Assembly (NCBI GenBank): GCA_903873295.1
Contig: CAIQNV010000039.1
Location: 1-47,744, forward strand
Direction of reading: 5' to 3'
DNA length: 47,744 nt
Origin: an uncultured Elusimicrobia bacterium
GTDB lineage: Bacteria; Elusimicrobiota; Elusimicrobia; Elusimicrobiales; UBA9959
Below the pieces are notes generated by a model. The model was not told where the DNA came from and did not search any database. It was given only the letters and a program-made list of their open reading frames with translations. Positions 8,042 to 15,987 of the stretch are shown here, in pieces (position 1 is the first letter of the stretch; each line of letters starts with the position of its first letter). The position numbers and the translations under genes are program-made.

Positions 8042-8473
8042 ATGAAAAAGATTTCGACGGTTTTCTGTGCTCTGTTCTTCATCGCTTCCGGCTCGGCGTT
8101 CGCCAAGACGCTTCCCAACGAAGCCGCCGCGAAAGAGCTGACCGGCAGGATAATGACGAAGGTCGCCGCGGGTGATTTCACCGCGGCTTTCGGCCTGATC
8201 AAGCCTTATAGCCTTATAAGCCCGGAGGAGATCGACGCCATTATCGCGCAGGCGAAAGACTCCCGGGGGAAACTTGAGCCCAGGAACGGGAAGGCGGTGG
8301 GCTATGAGTATATTGATTCCAAAAACGCCGGAGCCAGTTTGCTGAGGCTGCGCTATATCGAAAAGGACGAGAGGCACGCGCAGCTTTGGGAATTTTATTT
8401 TTACAATACCAAGGAAGGCTGGATCCTCGATTCCTTTACCTGGAGCGACGTCTACAAGCCGCTGTTCGACTGA
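8042..8473 (+). CDS. Small exported protein of unknown function
   Basis: A 143-residue protein with a clear signal peptide, MKKISTVFCALFFIASGSAFA, and a likely cleavage after AFA. The mature part is about 122 residues, beginning with helical sequence (AAAKELTGRIMTKVAAGDF) and ending in beta-rich, aromatic sequence (LWEFYFYNTKEGWILDSFTW). This helix-then-sheet order recalls NTF2-like or DUF4864-type periplasmic proteins, but I cannot assign a function. It sits between two paralogous ATP-grasp genes and converges on the second. Confidence 0.8.
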   Translation: MKKISTVFCALFFIASGSAFAKTLPNEAAAKELTGRIMTKVAAGDFTAAFGLIKPYSLISPEEIDAIIAQAKDSRGKLEPRNGKAVGYEYIDSKNAGASLLRLRYIEKDERHAQLWEFYFYNTKEGWILDSFTWSDVYKPLFD

Positions 8474-8500
8474 TAAACCGCAGGCCGGATAAGCGGCGGC

Positions 8501-9700
8501 TCAGCTCCGCAGCTCGGAGATCCGCTCCAGGATCTCCTGTCTCCGCTCCTGGGTTTCAGTCAGCACCAGGTAGGCGTAATCCCCCATCACCTTGCTGTCC
8601 ATCGGCATATGGAACACTATTTCCCCGCCGTAGCGGGCCAGCAGCTCTTCGTGGGAAAGCAGGTAGGGCCTGTTAAAGACCCGCGCAGCGTAGCAGGACA
8701 CCCGGTCGCGCGGCAGCTTAACTTCCAGCTTTTCACCGGCGCACATCCGCGCGTAAAGGTCCCAGCAGTCTACGCCCTTGGAGTGATTTATCATGTCGAC
8801 GGTCAGCACGCCGGGTGGCCGGGCGTTGATCTCCAGCCCGAGGCAAATTCCGTTGAGCCGGAAGAACTCTATGTGAAAAAAATTCTTTTTCAGCTCAAAC
8901 GCCTTCAGCGCCGCCAGGCCGGCCGCTTTTAAGTCCGCCGGGATCTCCGCGCTGCGCAGGTTATGGTAGCTGAGCGGGTTGCCCTCCACCACCTCAAGGA
9001 TGCCGTCGTTATAATGATGGCAGGTAAAGAACACCGGCTCCCCGGCGGCGTCGGTAAAGCCGTCGAAGGAATACAGCTCCCTCCCGGGCCCGCTGATGAA
9101 CTTCTCGATATAATACGGGAAAGCCGGGTTGCGGCCGTTAAAGAAGCGCTCCGCCTCTTCCCTGCTCCTTATGCGGCGGGTATCGGACGCTCCCACTCCG
9201 CGGTCCGGCTTGGCCACGATATCCCGCCCCGAGCGCTCGAAAAAATCCAGCAGGGCGCCGAGGCCGGTCACCAGTTCTCCTTCGACCACCGCGACCCCCG
9301 CCTGCCGGAAGCGGTCTTTCATGACCGATTTCCTTACCAGCCGCGCGAGCTCCGCGGGCTTAAGGCCGGGGATGCCCAGGTCCTGCCGGAGCGCGGCGTC
9401 GAGCGGCAGCCACCACTCGTTGAACGATTCCAGGTAGGCGGGCGGGCCGTGCTTCTCCGCCAGATACCGCACGGCGGAGAGGACGGGGGCGTACTTTTCG
9501 CCGATAAGGTCCTCGTTGCCGGAATAGCAGGAGAGATCCGCCCGGCAATATTCCGCGAGGTCGGCCCGGAGCGCTTCGTCAAGCGCGCCCCAGTCCGCGT
9601 CTCCGATGCCAAGCACGCTGAAGCCCCGCGCTTTAAGCCGGTTGGCGAAAAAACGCAGACGCGGCGGGTACTGAGGAGAAAGCATGATGAAGTTGTTCAT
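8501..9700 (-). CDS. ATP-grasp carboxylate-amine ligase family protein 2
   Basis: A 399-residue paralogue of the product of 6684-7844. N-terminal MNNFIMLSPQYPPRLRFFANRL corresponds to the pre-ATP-grasp domain. The ATP-binding core has RDIVAKPDRGVGASDTRRI, YYIEKFISGPGRELYSFDG, and the Mg-binding FHIEFF and LEINARPPGVLTVDM. It follows asnA on the same strand after 30 bp, so the two are probably one transcript whose upstream neighbour argS ends in a terminator. The pairing with AsnA hints that asparagine, or the aspartate/asparagine balance, matters to its reaction; this is inference. Confidence 0.88.
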   Translation of the reverse strand: MNNFIMLSPQYPPRLRFFANRLKARGFSVLGIGDADWGALDEALRADLAEYCRADLSCYSGNEDLIGEKYAPVLSAVRYLAEKHGPPAYLESFNEWWLPLDAALRQDLGIPGLKPAELARLVRKSVMKDRFRQAGVAVVEGELVTGLGALLDFFERSGRDIVAKPDRGVGASDTRRIRSREEAERFFNGRNPAFPYYIEKFISGPGRELYSFDGFTDAAGEPVFFTCHHYNDGILEVVEGNPLSYHNLRSAEIPADLKAAGLAALKAFELKKNFFHIEFFRLNGICLGLEINARPPGVLTVDMINHSKGVDCWDLYARMCAGEKLEVKLPRDRVSCYAARVFNRPYLLSHEELLARYGGEIVFHMPMDSKVMGDYAYLVLTETQERRQEILERISELRS

Positions 9701-9730
9701 AAAATAAAGCGGCTAATACTCCGGGCCGCC

Positions 9731-10768
9731 CTACAGCAGCCTGATCCCGGCTTTCGCGCATTTCTCGCGCATCTCGTCCGGCCAGACGCTGGCGTGGACT
9801 TCCCCGATGTGGAGCTTTTTCAGGAAGAGCATGCAGAGCCTGGACTGTCCTATGCCGCCGCCTATGGTAAGGGGCAGTTGTCCTTTCAAAAGTCTTTTAT
9901 GCCAAAAAAGCTCCTTCCTGTCCAGGGCGTTCCTCTCTTTCAGCTGTCTGAGCAGCGCCGCCCGGTCGACGCGTATACCCATGGAACTGATCTCCAGGGC
10001 TATTTTCAAGGGTTGATACCAGACAAAGAGGTCGCCGTTGAGCCCTTTCCTGCCTTTGCCGGTGGGCGTCGTCCAATCGTCATAATCGGGCGCCCTGCCG
10101 TCATGGGGCTTCCCGTCGTTAAGAAGCCCGCCTATGCCTATGATGAAGACGGCGCCGTACTGTTCGGCGGCCCTGCGCTCCCGCTCCCGGGGGTCCAGCG
10201 CTGGATACCTCGCGGCCAGATCCTCGGCGTGGATAAAGGTTATGGCGGCGGGGAGCGCGGGGCGGATAGCCGGATATTCGGCGTGCACGGCGCGCTCGGT
10301 GCGCTTCATGGCCTTGTATATTTTTCTCACGGTCGACATTAAAAAAGCCAGGCTCCGCTGCTTTTTTGTTATGATCCGCTCCCAGTCCCACTGGTCGACG
10401 TAGACGGAATGGATATTGTCCAAAGAATCCTCGTCGGGCCGTATGGCGTTCATGTCGGTGTAGAGGCCTTCCCCGGCGCGGAATTTATAGTCGGCCAGCA
10501 CCATGCGCTTCCACTTGGCAAGGGAAAAAACCACCTCGGCCCGGGAATTATCGTGCTTGATGGGGAAAGAGACCTTCCTCTCGCTGCCGTTCAGGTCGTC
10601 GTTGATCCCCGAGCCTCCCCTTACGAACAACGGGGCAGAGACCCGCTGCAGGCGCAGCGCCGCGGCAAGATTGACCTGGAAGCTGTCCTTGATGAACTTG
10701 ATGGCCCTTTCGGTCTCCCTGAGGGACAGTTTGGACCTGTAGTTTTTATCGATAATAAGTTCGGCCAT
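9731..10768 (-). CDS. asnA: Aspartate-ammonia ligase AsnA
   Basis: AsnA makes asparagine from aspartate, ammonia and ATP and is related to class II aspartyl-tRNA synthetases. The ATG at 10768 gives 345 residues beginning MAELIIDKNYRSKLSLRETE; GGAG lies 8 bases upstream, and a further upstream start would add 21 unrelated residues. Family motifs include VSAPLFVRGGSGINDDLNG, VSFPIKHDN, EVVFSLAKWKRMVL, GLYTDMNAIRPDED, SVYVDQWDWE, GDLFVWYQPLKIALEISSMGIRVD and the C-terminal PLTIGGGIGQSRLCMLFL. E. coli AsnA has 330 residues, so the length fits. Confidence 0.96.
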   Translation of the reverse strand: MAELIIDKNYRSKLSLRETERAIKFIKDSFQVNLAAALRLQRVSAPLFVRGGSGINDDLNGSERKVSFPIKHDNSRAEVVFSLAKWKRMVLADYKFRAGEGLYTDMNAIRPDEDSLDNIHSVYVDQWDWERIITKKQRSLAFLMSTVRKIYKAMKRTERAVHAEYPAIRPALPAAITFIHAEDLAARYPALDPRERERRAAEQYGAVFIIGIGGLLNDGKPHDGRAPDYDDWTTPTGKGRKGLNGDLFVWYQPLKIALEISSMGIRVDRAALLRQLKERNALDRKELFWHKRLLKGQLPLTIGGGIGQSRLCMLFLKKLHIGEVHASVWPDEMREKCAKAGIRLL

Positions 10769-10803
10769 TATAAATCTCCGGCTGTGTTTAAACTTTCCTA
10801 AAG

Positions 10804-10824
10804 TAAAAACGCCCTTTGCGGGCG
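10804..10824 (-). terminator. Rho-independent terminator after argS
   Basis: On the minus strand a CGCCC-GCAAA-GGGCG hairpin is followed by TTTTT. It lies 29 bases past the argS stop and before asnA, so it separates the argS run from the asnA/ATP-grasp unit. Confidence 0.8.
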
Positions 10825-10852
10825 GTTTCACTTTTTACCGCGGGGCCGGGCG

Positions 10853-12460
10853 CTACATCCTTTCCGGCGCGGACACGCCCAGCAGGCCGAGGCCTTTGGC
10901 GATAACGCCCTGCACATGCCTGAGGAGGAAAAGCCTGAAGGCCGAGGTCTCTTTATGCTCCGGGTCCAGCACTTTGCACTTGTCGTAAAAAGAATGGAAA
11001 CTCGCCGCCAGCTCCGTCAGGTAGGTGGTCAGGTGGTGGGGGGAAAAATCCCGGGCGCAGTCGGCCAGGGTCTTCTCCAGCCACAGCAGTTTCAGCATCA
11101 GCGCGCGCTCCTCGGCGTTGATAACGATCCCGGCTTCGTTGAAACCCGCCGCCGGGTCAACGCCCTTCTCCGGGGCGTTGGCGAAGATAGAGCTTATGCG
11201 CGCGTGCACATACTGCACGTAAAAGACCGGGTTGTCGTTGCTTTTTTTCTTCGCCAGCTCAACGTCAAAAGTGAGGTGCGTATGGGGGCCGCGCGCGGCG
11301 AAAAAGAACCGGCAGGCGTCCGCCCCCACGTCGTCGACGAGCTCCTTGAGCGCGATGAAGTCGCCGGCGCGCTTGGACATCTTGATCAGCTCCGTGCCGC
11401 GCAGGAGCGCCACCTGCTGGTGGATGATCACCTTGAAGCTGCCGGTTTCGCGGCCGAGCGCCGCTACCGCGGCCTCCATCCTGGGCACATGCCCGTGATG
11501 GTCCGCGCCCCAGATATCTATGACTTTAGTGAATCCCCTGTCGAACTTGTTAAGGTGGTAGGCGATATCGTTTAGAAAGTAGGTGTTGCGGCCGTCGGAT
11601 TTCACCAGCACCCTGTCCTTGTCGTCGGAGTCCATCACCGTGGAGGTCCCCAGCCACACGGCGCCCTCTTTCTCATAGGTCATGCCGCGCGCTTTCAGCG
11701 CCTCCAGGGCCGCGGCCGGCGCGCCGGCCTCGTGCAGCTCTGATTCCAGGAACCACCGGTCGAACTCCACACCGAAGGCTTTCATATCGGCTTTGTGGAG
11801 CTTCAGCATCCCGGCGATAGCGTACGCCGAGAACTGCGCGGCGGTCCAGCCGGCGGCCTCTTTAGGAAGGACCGCGGCCATCTCTTTAAGGTAGCCGCCC
11901 TGGTAGCCGCCCTCGGGAGGCTCCTGCCCTTCGTAGCGGGCCTTCAGCGAGCGGCCCAGCAGCTCCACCTGGTTGCCCTCGTTGTTCACATAAAATTCGG
12001 TAGAGACTTCGGCTCCCAGCGCCCTGAAGATGCGGGCCAGGCTGTCGCCCAGCGTGGCCCCGCGGCCGCTGGCCAGGTGCATCGGTCCCGTCGGGTTGGC
12101 TGACACGAACTCGAGATTTATCTTTTCGCCCTTAAACGCCGGCAGCAAAAAATGATCCGGGCTCTCAAGCCCCCTTAAAGCTTCAAAAAGGAAAGCGTCC
12201 CTGAATTTCAGGTTCACGAAACCCGGCGGCACGGCCTGTGCTTCGCATTCCGCGCCCAGTGCGGCCGCGAGCTCTTCGGCTATCTTCAGCGGCGGCTTCC
12301 TGAGCAGCTTCGCTCCGGCTATGGGCCAGGCTATGGAAACATCGGCATTTATATGCGGCGGCGGCGCGGCAAGGTGAAAGCCGGCTATCGCCGCTGCGTC
12401 CAGGGCAAAGGCCGCGGCCGCGCGGCTTTTCAGGTCGGCTTCGAGGGCAGAGAGCTTCAT
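10853..12460 (-). CDS. argS: Arginyl-tRNA synthetase
   Basis: Class I aminoacyl-tRNA synthetase that charges tRNA-Arg. It has 535 residues. The N-terminal additional domain contains INADVSIAWPIAGAKLLRKPP. The catalytic domain has FVSANPTGPMHLASGRGATLGDSL, where HLAS stands for the HIGH motif, and the KMSKR version of the KMSKS loop (LIKMSKRAGDFIALKELV). DALR-like C-terminal sequence ends the protein (ARISSIFANA, FSPHHLTTYLTELAASFHSFYDKCKV). It overlaps rsfS by 4 bp (ATGA), so translation is coupled. Confidence 0.96.
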   Translation of the reverse strand: MKLSALEADLKSRAAAAFALDAAAIAGFHLAAPPPHINADVSIAWPIAGAKLLRKPPLKIAEELAAALGAECEAQAVPPGFVNLKFRDAFLFEALRGLESPDHFLLPAFKGEKINLEFVSANPTGPMHLASGRGATLGDSLARIFRALGAEVSTEFYVNNEGNQVELLGRSLKARYEGQEPPEGGYQGGYLKEMAAVLPKEAAGWTAAQFSAYAIAGMLKLHKADMKAFGVEFDRWFLESELHEAGAPAAALEALKARGMTYEKEGAVWLGTSTVMDSDDKDRVLVKSDGRNTYFLNDIAYHLNKFDRGFTKVIDIWGADHHGHVPRMEAAVAALGRETGSFKVIIHQQVALLRGTELIKMSKRAGDFIALKELVDDVGADACRFFFAARGPHTHLTFDVELAKKKSNDNPVFYVQYVHARISSIFANAPEKGVDPAAGFNEAGIVINAEERALMLKLLWLEKTLADCARDFSPHHLTTYLTELAASFHSFYDKCKVLDPEHKETSAFRLFLLRHVQGVIAKGLGLLGVSAPERM

Positions 12461-13086
12461 TTTTTCTTTGCGGTTTTTTTAGCGGCCTTCTTGGCGGGCT
12501 TTATTTTTTTGGCCTTGGCGGGTTTTTTAGCAAGCCTAATTTTTTTGCCCGGCTTTTTCGGGGCGGCGATTTTTTTGACCGCGGCCTTTTTTAGGGCCGT
12601 TTTTTTCGCGGCAGGCTTCTTTGCGCCAGCCTTTTTAGCGGCGGGCTTCTTCGCGCCGGCTTTTTTTGCGGGAACTGCTTTTGCCGGGGCGGCCACAACG
12701 GCGGGCGCGGCGGGCTTCGGCGCCGGGGCCTCTTCCCATTCCACGGTCTTGAAGCCGGCGTAGACCTTGTCTATGGCATAAAACTCGGCGGCCTTGCCGT
12801 CGTAGATATGCACCAGCACCCCGCCGTAGTCCAGCACCTTCCAGTTCTTTGAGCGCATCCCGTCCCGGTACAGGCAATAGATCCCTTCCTGCTTCAGCTT
12901 CACCTGCACTTCTTCCTCTACGGCGTCGAGCTGCGGCGCAGATTCCACCACCAGCAGCACGGCGTAATCCGCCAGCGGCGATTTGCCGGCCAGATCGTAG
13001 ACCGTGACCGGCTCGGCCTTTTTCGAATCCCCGGCGCGGGCCGCGGCGAATGCTATTTTTTTAAAGCTGCTTTTTGATATCGTCAT
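12457..13086 (-). CDS. rsfS: RsfS/Iojap ribosome-silencing factor with long Lys/Ala/Pro-rich tail
   Basis: Residues 1-117 form the RsfS (Iojap) domain, with DLAGKSPLADYAVLLVVES, RDGMRSKNWKVLDYGGVLVHIY and AAEFYAIDKVYAG. RsfS binds uL14 and blocks joining of the ribosomal subunits when nutrients are low. Residues 119-209 are a low-complexity tail made of AKKPAAKKAG-like repeats ending in KKTAKKK, resembling histone H1 or bacterial Hc1/AlgP tails. Such a tail is not part of usual RsfS proteins (about 105-130 residues). It should bind nucleic acid, perhaps rRNA. The gene overlaps argS and the cNMP-binding gene by 4 bp each. Confidence 0.92.
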   Translation of the reverse strand: MTISKSSFKKIAFAAARAGDSKKAEPVTVYDLAGKSPLADYAVLLVVESAPQLDAVEEEVQVKLKQEGIYCLYRDGMRSKNWKVLDYGGVLVHIYDGKAAEFYAIDKVYAGFKTVEWEEAPAPKPAAPAVVAAPAKAVPAKKAGAKKPAAKKAGAKKPAAKKTALKKAAVKKIAAPKKPGKKIRLAKKPAKAKKIKPAKKAAKKTAKKK

Positions 13087-13970
13087 ATGGTGTTTTTTCG
13101 ATTCCTCAGTTTTTCCAGCAGGCCGGCTTCCACGTGATGCTCTATATTCGTCATCGCGGAGCCCGCAATGGAGGATATTGTATTAAATATGGTGGCGAGG
13201 TTGTTTTTCTCCACCGGCGAAAGCTTCACCGAGCGCTCGAACACCGCGCAGGCCAGCGGCCGCCCCTTGGCGGCGCAGATCATCGTATAAGCATTGTCGT
13301 TCTGCCAGCCTTCCTCCGGCCTGACGGGCAGGGCGGGGGGCTCTCCCTGCCTCGGGAAAGAGTCGCGCGAGTAAACCTCCTCGTACTCCTCGTTGAACAT
13401 ATTGTAAATATAGGCCTTCACGTTCCAGGAGCCCTCGATATAAATGCGTATTTCGTCCATCACGGCGCTGAAAAAATCACCCGGCGACTTGTGCTGGGTC
13501 AGCAGCAGATGGCTGAGGTCGAACAGCATGGTAAGCTCGCTGGAGGTATGCTGAAGGCGGCGGAAAACGGTGCGCATTATTTCGCTGAAGAGGCTGATGC
13601 CCGTCTCGGGGTGCTCCTTTATAAAGGTAAAGAACTGCTGGCGGTCGACCTCGTAAAGCACGGTGTCCGCCGAGGCCCGGGCCTGCGCGAAGCGGGCGGC
13701 CCCCTCTATAACGGCCATCTCGCCGAAGAAATCGCCGCCGGCGAGGATAGCCAGCGTCTTGAACTCGCGCCCCTCCACGTCCATGGCCTTTTCAATAACC
13801 ACCTCGCCGGCCACTATTATGTAAAGAGTGTCGCCGGTGCTTTTTTCCCTGAAGATCACGTCGCCGCCCTTATAGGCGGTCTGCTTGAAGTAGCCGGAGA
13901 ATTCTTCAAGCATGGCGCCGGAAAAATTGCGAAAAAGAGGGATCTCTTTAAGTTTTTCTGTTTCGGTCAT
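13083..13970 (-). CDS. Cyclic nucleotide-binding domain protein with C-terminal sensor-like region
   Basis: A 295-residue protein. Residues 8-125 form a CRP-type cNMP-binding domain (IPLFRNFSGAMLEEFSGYF, GDTLYIIVAGEVVIEK, ILAGGDFFGEMAVIEGAARFAQARA). The phosphate-binding cassette reads GEMAVIEGAARFAQA. There is no helix-turn-helix; instead residues 145-280 form an alpha/beta region (LFDLSHLLLTQHKSPGDFFSAVMDEI, LACAVFERSVKLSPVEKNNLATIFNTISSIAGSAM) that looks GAF-like. It is therefore a signalling protein rather than a transcription factor. It lies between pilT and rsfS, 16 bp after the pilT stop, and may respond to a nucleotide to affect motility, though that is only context. GGGAGG precedes the start. 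Confidence 0.85.
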   Translation of the reverse strand: MTETEKLKEIPLFRNFSGAMLEEFSGYFKQTAYKGGDVIFREKSTGDTLYIIVAGEVVIEKAMDVEGREFKTLAILAGGDFFGEMAVIEGAARFAQARASADTVLYEVDRQQFFTFIKEHPETGISLFSEIMRTVFRRLQHTSSELTMLFDLSHLLLTQHKSPGDFFSAVMDEIRIYIEGSWNVKAYIYNMFNEEYEEVYSRDSFPRQGEPPALPVRPEEGWQNDNAYTMICAAKGRPLACAVFERSVKLSPVEKNNLATIFNTISSIAGSAMTNIEHHVEAGLLEKLRNRKNTI

Positions 13971-13986
13971 TGTACAGTCCTCCCTT

Positions 13987-15057
13987 TTACAAGCCGCCGG
14001 CGCTGCAGATCTTCTTGAAGCCTTCCTGGTCGTGGGCCTTCGCGAGCGCCACCTCGAAAGCCACCAGGTTCTGCTTTACAAGGATGGACATGGCCCTGTC
14101 CATGGGCATCATGGCGTACTTGGCGCCGGTCTCGATGGCGCTGTAGATCATATGCGTCTTGCCCTCGCGTATCAGGTTGGAGATGGCCGGCGTCATCACC
14201 ATGATCTCGCGCGCGGCCACTCGGCCCTTGCCGTCCTTGCGGGGCAGCAGTATCTGGGAGACCACCCCCTGCAGCGAGGCGGCCAGCTGCACGCGCACCT
14301 GCGTCTGCTGGTGCGGAGGGAAAACGTCGATGATGCGGTCCACCGTCGAGGGCGCGTCCTGCGTGTGCAGCGTGGCGAAGGTCAGATGGCCCGTTTCGGC
14401 CGCCGTTATCGTCAGCTGTATGGTTTCCAGGTCGCGCATTTCGCCCACCAGTATCACGTTGGGGTCCTCGCGCAGCGCGGCGCGCAGCGCATTATTGAAC
14501 GAGCGGGTGTGCTGGCCTATTTCCCGCTGGCGCACCACGCAGGTATTGGCCTCGTAGGTGAACTCTATCGGGTCCTCCACCGTAAGGATGTGCCCTTTGC
14601 GCTTCTGGTTTATAAGGTTTATAAGGGCGGCCAGCGTGGTGGACTTGCCGGAGCCCGTGGGCCCCGTCACCAGCACCAGCCCCTTGGGCAGGGCCGCGAA
14701 ATTCACGATGGCGGGCGAAAGCCCCAGGTCCTCGGGCGAGGGGATCTTGGAGGGGATCACGCGCATCACGGCCTCGACGCCGTTGCGGGCCACCAGCACG
14801 TTCAGGCGGAAGCGGGACACCCCGGTAACCGCGAAGGAGCAGTCCAGCTCCCATTCTTTCTCGAACTTCGCGCGCTGCTCGTCGTAAAGCGTGGAGTAAA
14901 TGAGCGCTTTGGTCTGCTCGGCCGTCAGCGGGGCCAGGCCCTCGGCCACCGGCACCACTTCGCCGTTGCGGCGCATCATGGGCGGCTTGTTAACGCAGAT
15001 GTGTATGTCGCTCGAACCAGCCTGCACCGCGGTCTTCAGAATAGTAACCATGTCCAT
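13987..15057 (-). CDS. pilT: Type IV pilus retraction ATPase PilT
   Basis: PilT is the hexameric cytoplasmic motor that depolymerises type IV pili. The 356-residue protein has the N-terminal PAS-like part (GSSDIHICVNKPPMMRRNGEV), Walker A GPTGSGKST (132-140), the Asp box ILTVEDPIEF, Walker B NVILVGEMRDLETI and the His box HLTFATLHTQDAPSTVDRII. The AIRNLIRE-like motif of PilT appears as AISNLIREGKTHMI, which separates it from PilB. GGAGG stands 7 bases before the ATG. No other pilus genes lie in the window. Confidence 0.95.
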   Translation of the reverse strand: MDMVTILKTAVQAGSSDIHICVNKPPMMRRNGEVVPVAEGLAPLTAEQTKALIYSTLYDEQRAKFEKEWELDCSFAVTGVSRFRLNVLVARNGVEAVMRVIPSKIPSPEDLGLSPAIVNFAALPKGLVLVTGPTGSGKSTTLAALINLINQKRKGHILTVEDPIEFTYEANTCVVRQREIGQHTRSFNNALRAALREDPNVILVGEMRDLETIQLTITAAETGHLTFATLHTQDAPSTVDRIIDVFPPHQQTQVRVQLAASLQGVVSQILLPRKDGKGRVAAREIMVMTPAISNLIREGKTHMIYSAIETGAKYAMMPMDRAMSILVKQNLVAFEVALAKAHDQEGFKKICSAGGL

Positions 15058-15080
15058 AGCTGCCTCCAGTATAGTGGTAA

Positions 15081-15153
15081 GGATTAAGCAGTAAGCTACG
15101 ATCCCTAATCCCTAATCCCTAATCCTTAACCCTTACTCCTTACTGCTTAATCC
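15081..15153. repeat. Inverted repeat enclosing CCCTAAT tandem repeats
   Basis: Perfect 15-bp arms at 15081-15095 (GGATTAAGCAGTAAG) and 15139-15153 (CTTACTGCTTAATCC) flank about 43 bp that contain three tandem CCTAATC-type heptamers followed by diverged copies. The right arm encodes the last residues (GLSSK) of the LytR_C protein, whose stop codon lies inside the element. It separates that gene from pilT. Confidence 0.85.
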
Positions 15154-15987
15154 CCGTGCGCCAAAATCCTGTCCCAGCACCACAGCCGCGCCCGCAACGC
15201 TCTTCTGCGAGGACTTTACCCGTATCTCAAGCGCCTCAAGTCCCAGGGCGCCGCGCAGCCTGAGCGCCGCTGCCGTATCGCCCGAAAAGCTCAGGATCCT
15301 TGTCTCTTTCTGCAGGGTGGGGTACGACGCTTCGGTTATCACGTCGAAACCCAGCGCCCGCAGGCGCTTCGCCTCCTGCGCGGCCAGGCCCTTTTTTCCC
15401 GAGGCGTTGAAGACCTCAACGCGCGGCGCCGGGCCTTCTTCCTGCTCCGTTTCCGCGGCCTGGGGCTTCCGCGAGATCTCGGTAAGTATGAAATTAGAGG
15501 AGTTCAGCTTTGAAAACTCGCCGAAAAGGGCGAACAGGTCGAACGCAGACAGGTTCGTGGCTCCGGCGGCCCTCAGGCCGAAAATCCAGGAAACGGCGGA
15601 CAGCAGCCGGCGCGGCTCGGCGCGCCAGTTGTTGAGCGTGCCCCGCAGCGCGTCCAGGTCCGGCGCCGAGGAAAGAGCGATGTAAAAAATATTTTCCCCG
15701 GCGGCCGTTCCGCCGGCGGCCAGCGCCAGGTCCGCGCCCCTGTGCCAGAGGGGAACCCCGGCTCCGGCCCTGGGATGGGACAGCGTGAAAGCGTTCACGG
15801 TGCTTGAGAACGGGTGATATACCAGCAGGGCGGAAGAGCGCCCCCCCAGCAGCGCCAGTCTCACGTCCCGGCCGGACATAAGCTCGCGCGACGCCGGAGA
15901 AAAGTACTGGAAGGCGGCGGCGGCCAGCGCCAGCACAAGCCCGGCGCCCATTATCAGCCTTTCTTTTTTTCCTGAAGACTGTTCCAT
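15133..15987 (-). CDS. LytR_C domain protein, membrane-anchored
   Basis: A 284-residue protein with an N-terminal signal anchor (KKERLIMGAGLVLALAAAAFQYF), a mid part of unknown fold, and a LytR C-terminal domain at about 190-255 (PRVEVFNASGKKGLAAQEAKRL, FDVITEASY). It lacks the LCP catalytic domain. Extracytoplasmic location is inferred. Two starts are possible: 15987, which keeps the positively charged KKER before the membrane segment but overlaps nadD by 34 bp, or 15951, which has an AAAGG site 6 bases upstream and begins 2 bp after the nadD stop. Its C terminus and stop codon come from the inverted repeat at 15081-15153. Confidence 0.82.
   Translation of the reverse strand: MEQSSGKKERLIMGAGLVLALAAAAFQYFSPASRELMSGRDVRLALLGGRSSALLVYHPFSSTVNAFTLSHPRAGAGVPLWHRGADLALAAGGTAAGENIFYIALSSAPDLDALRGTLNNWRAEPRRLLSAVSWIFGLRAAGATNLSAFDLFALFGEFSKLNSSNFILTEISRKPQAAETEQEEGPAPRVEVFNASGKKGLAAQEAKRLRALGFDVITEASYPTLQKETRILSFSGDTAAALRLRGALGLEALEIRVKSSQKSVAGAAVVLGQDFGARGLSSKE

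Noticed and set aside
8963..10342. Long plus-strand frame of 459 codons antisense to ATP-grasp 2 and asnA
   Set aside because: Spans two real genes on the other strand and their 30-bp gap, which a real gene would hardly do; the product has no recognisable domain.
13912..15087. Long plus-strand frame of 391 codons antisense to pilT
   Set aside because: Mirror frame with a His/Arg/Gly-rich product.
15100..15128. Telomere-like sequence from CCCTAAT heptamers
   Set aside because: Only a few copies, inside a chromosome, enclosed in an inverted repeat between genes; a slipped repeat is simpler.
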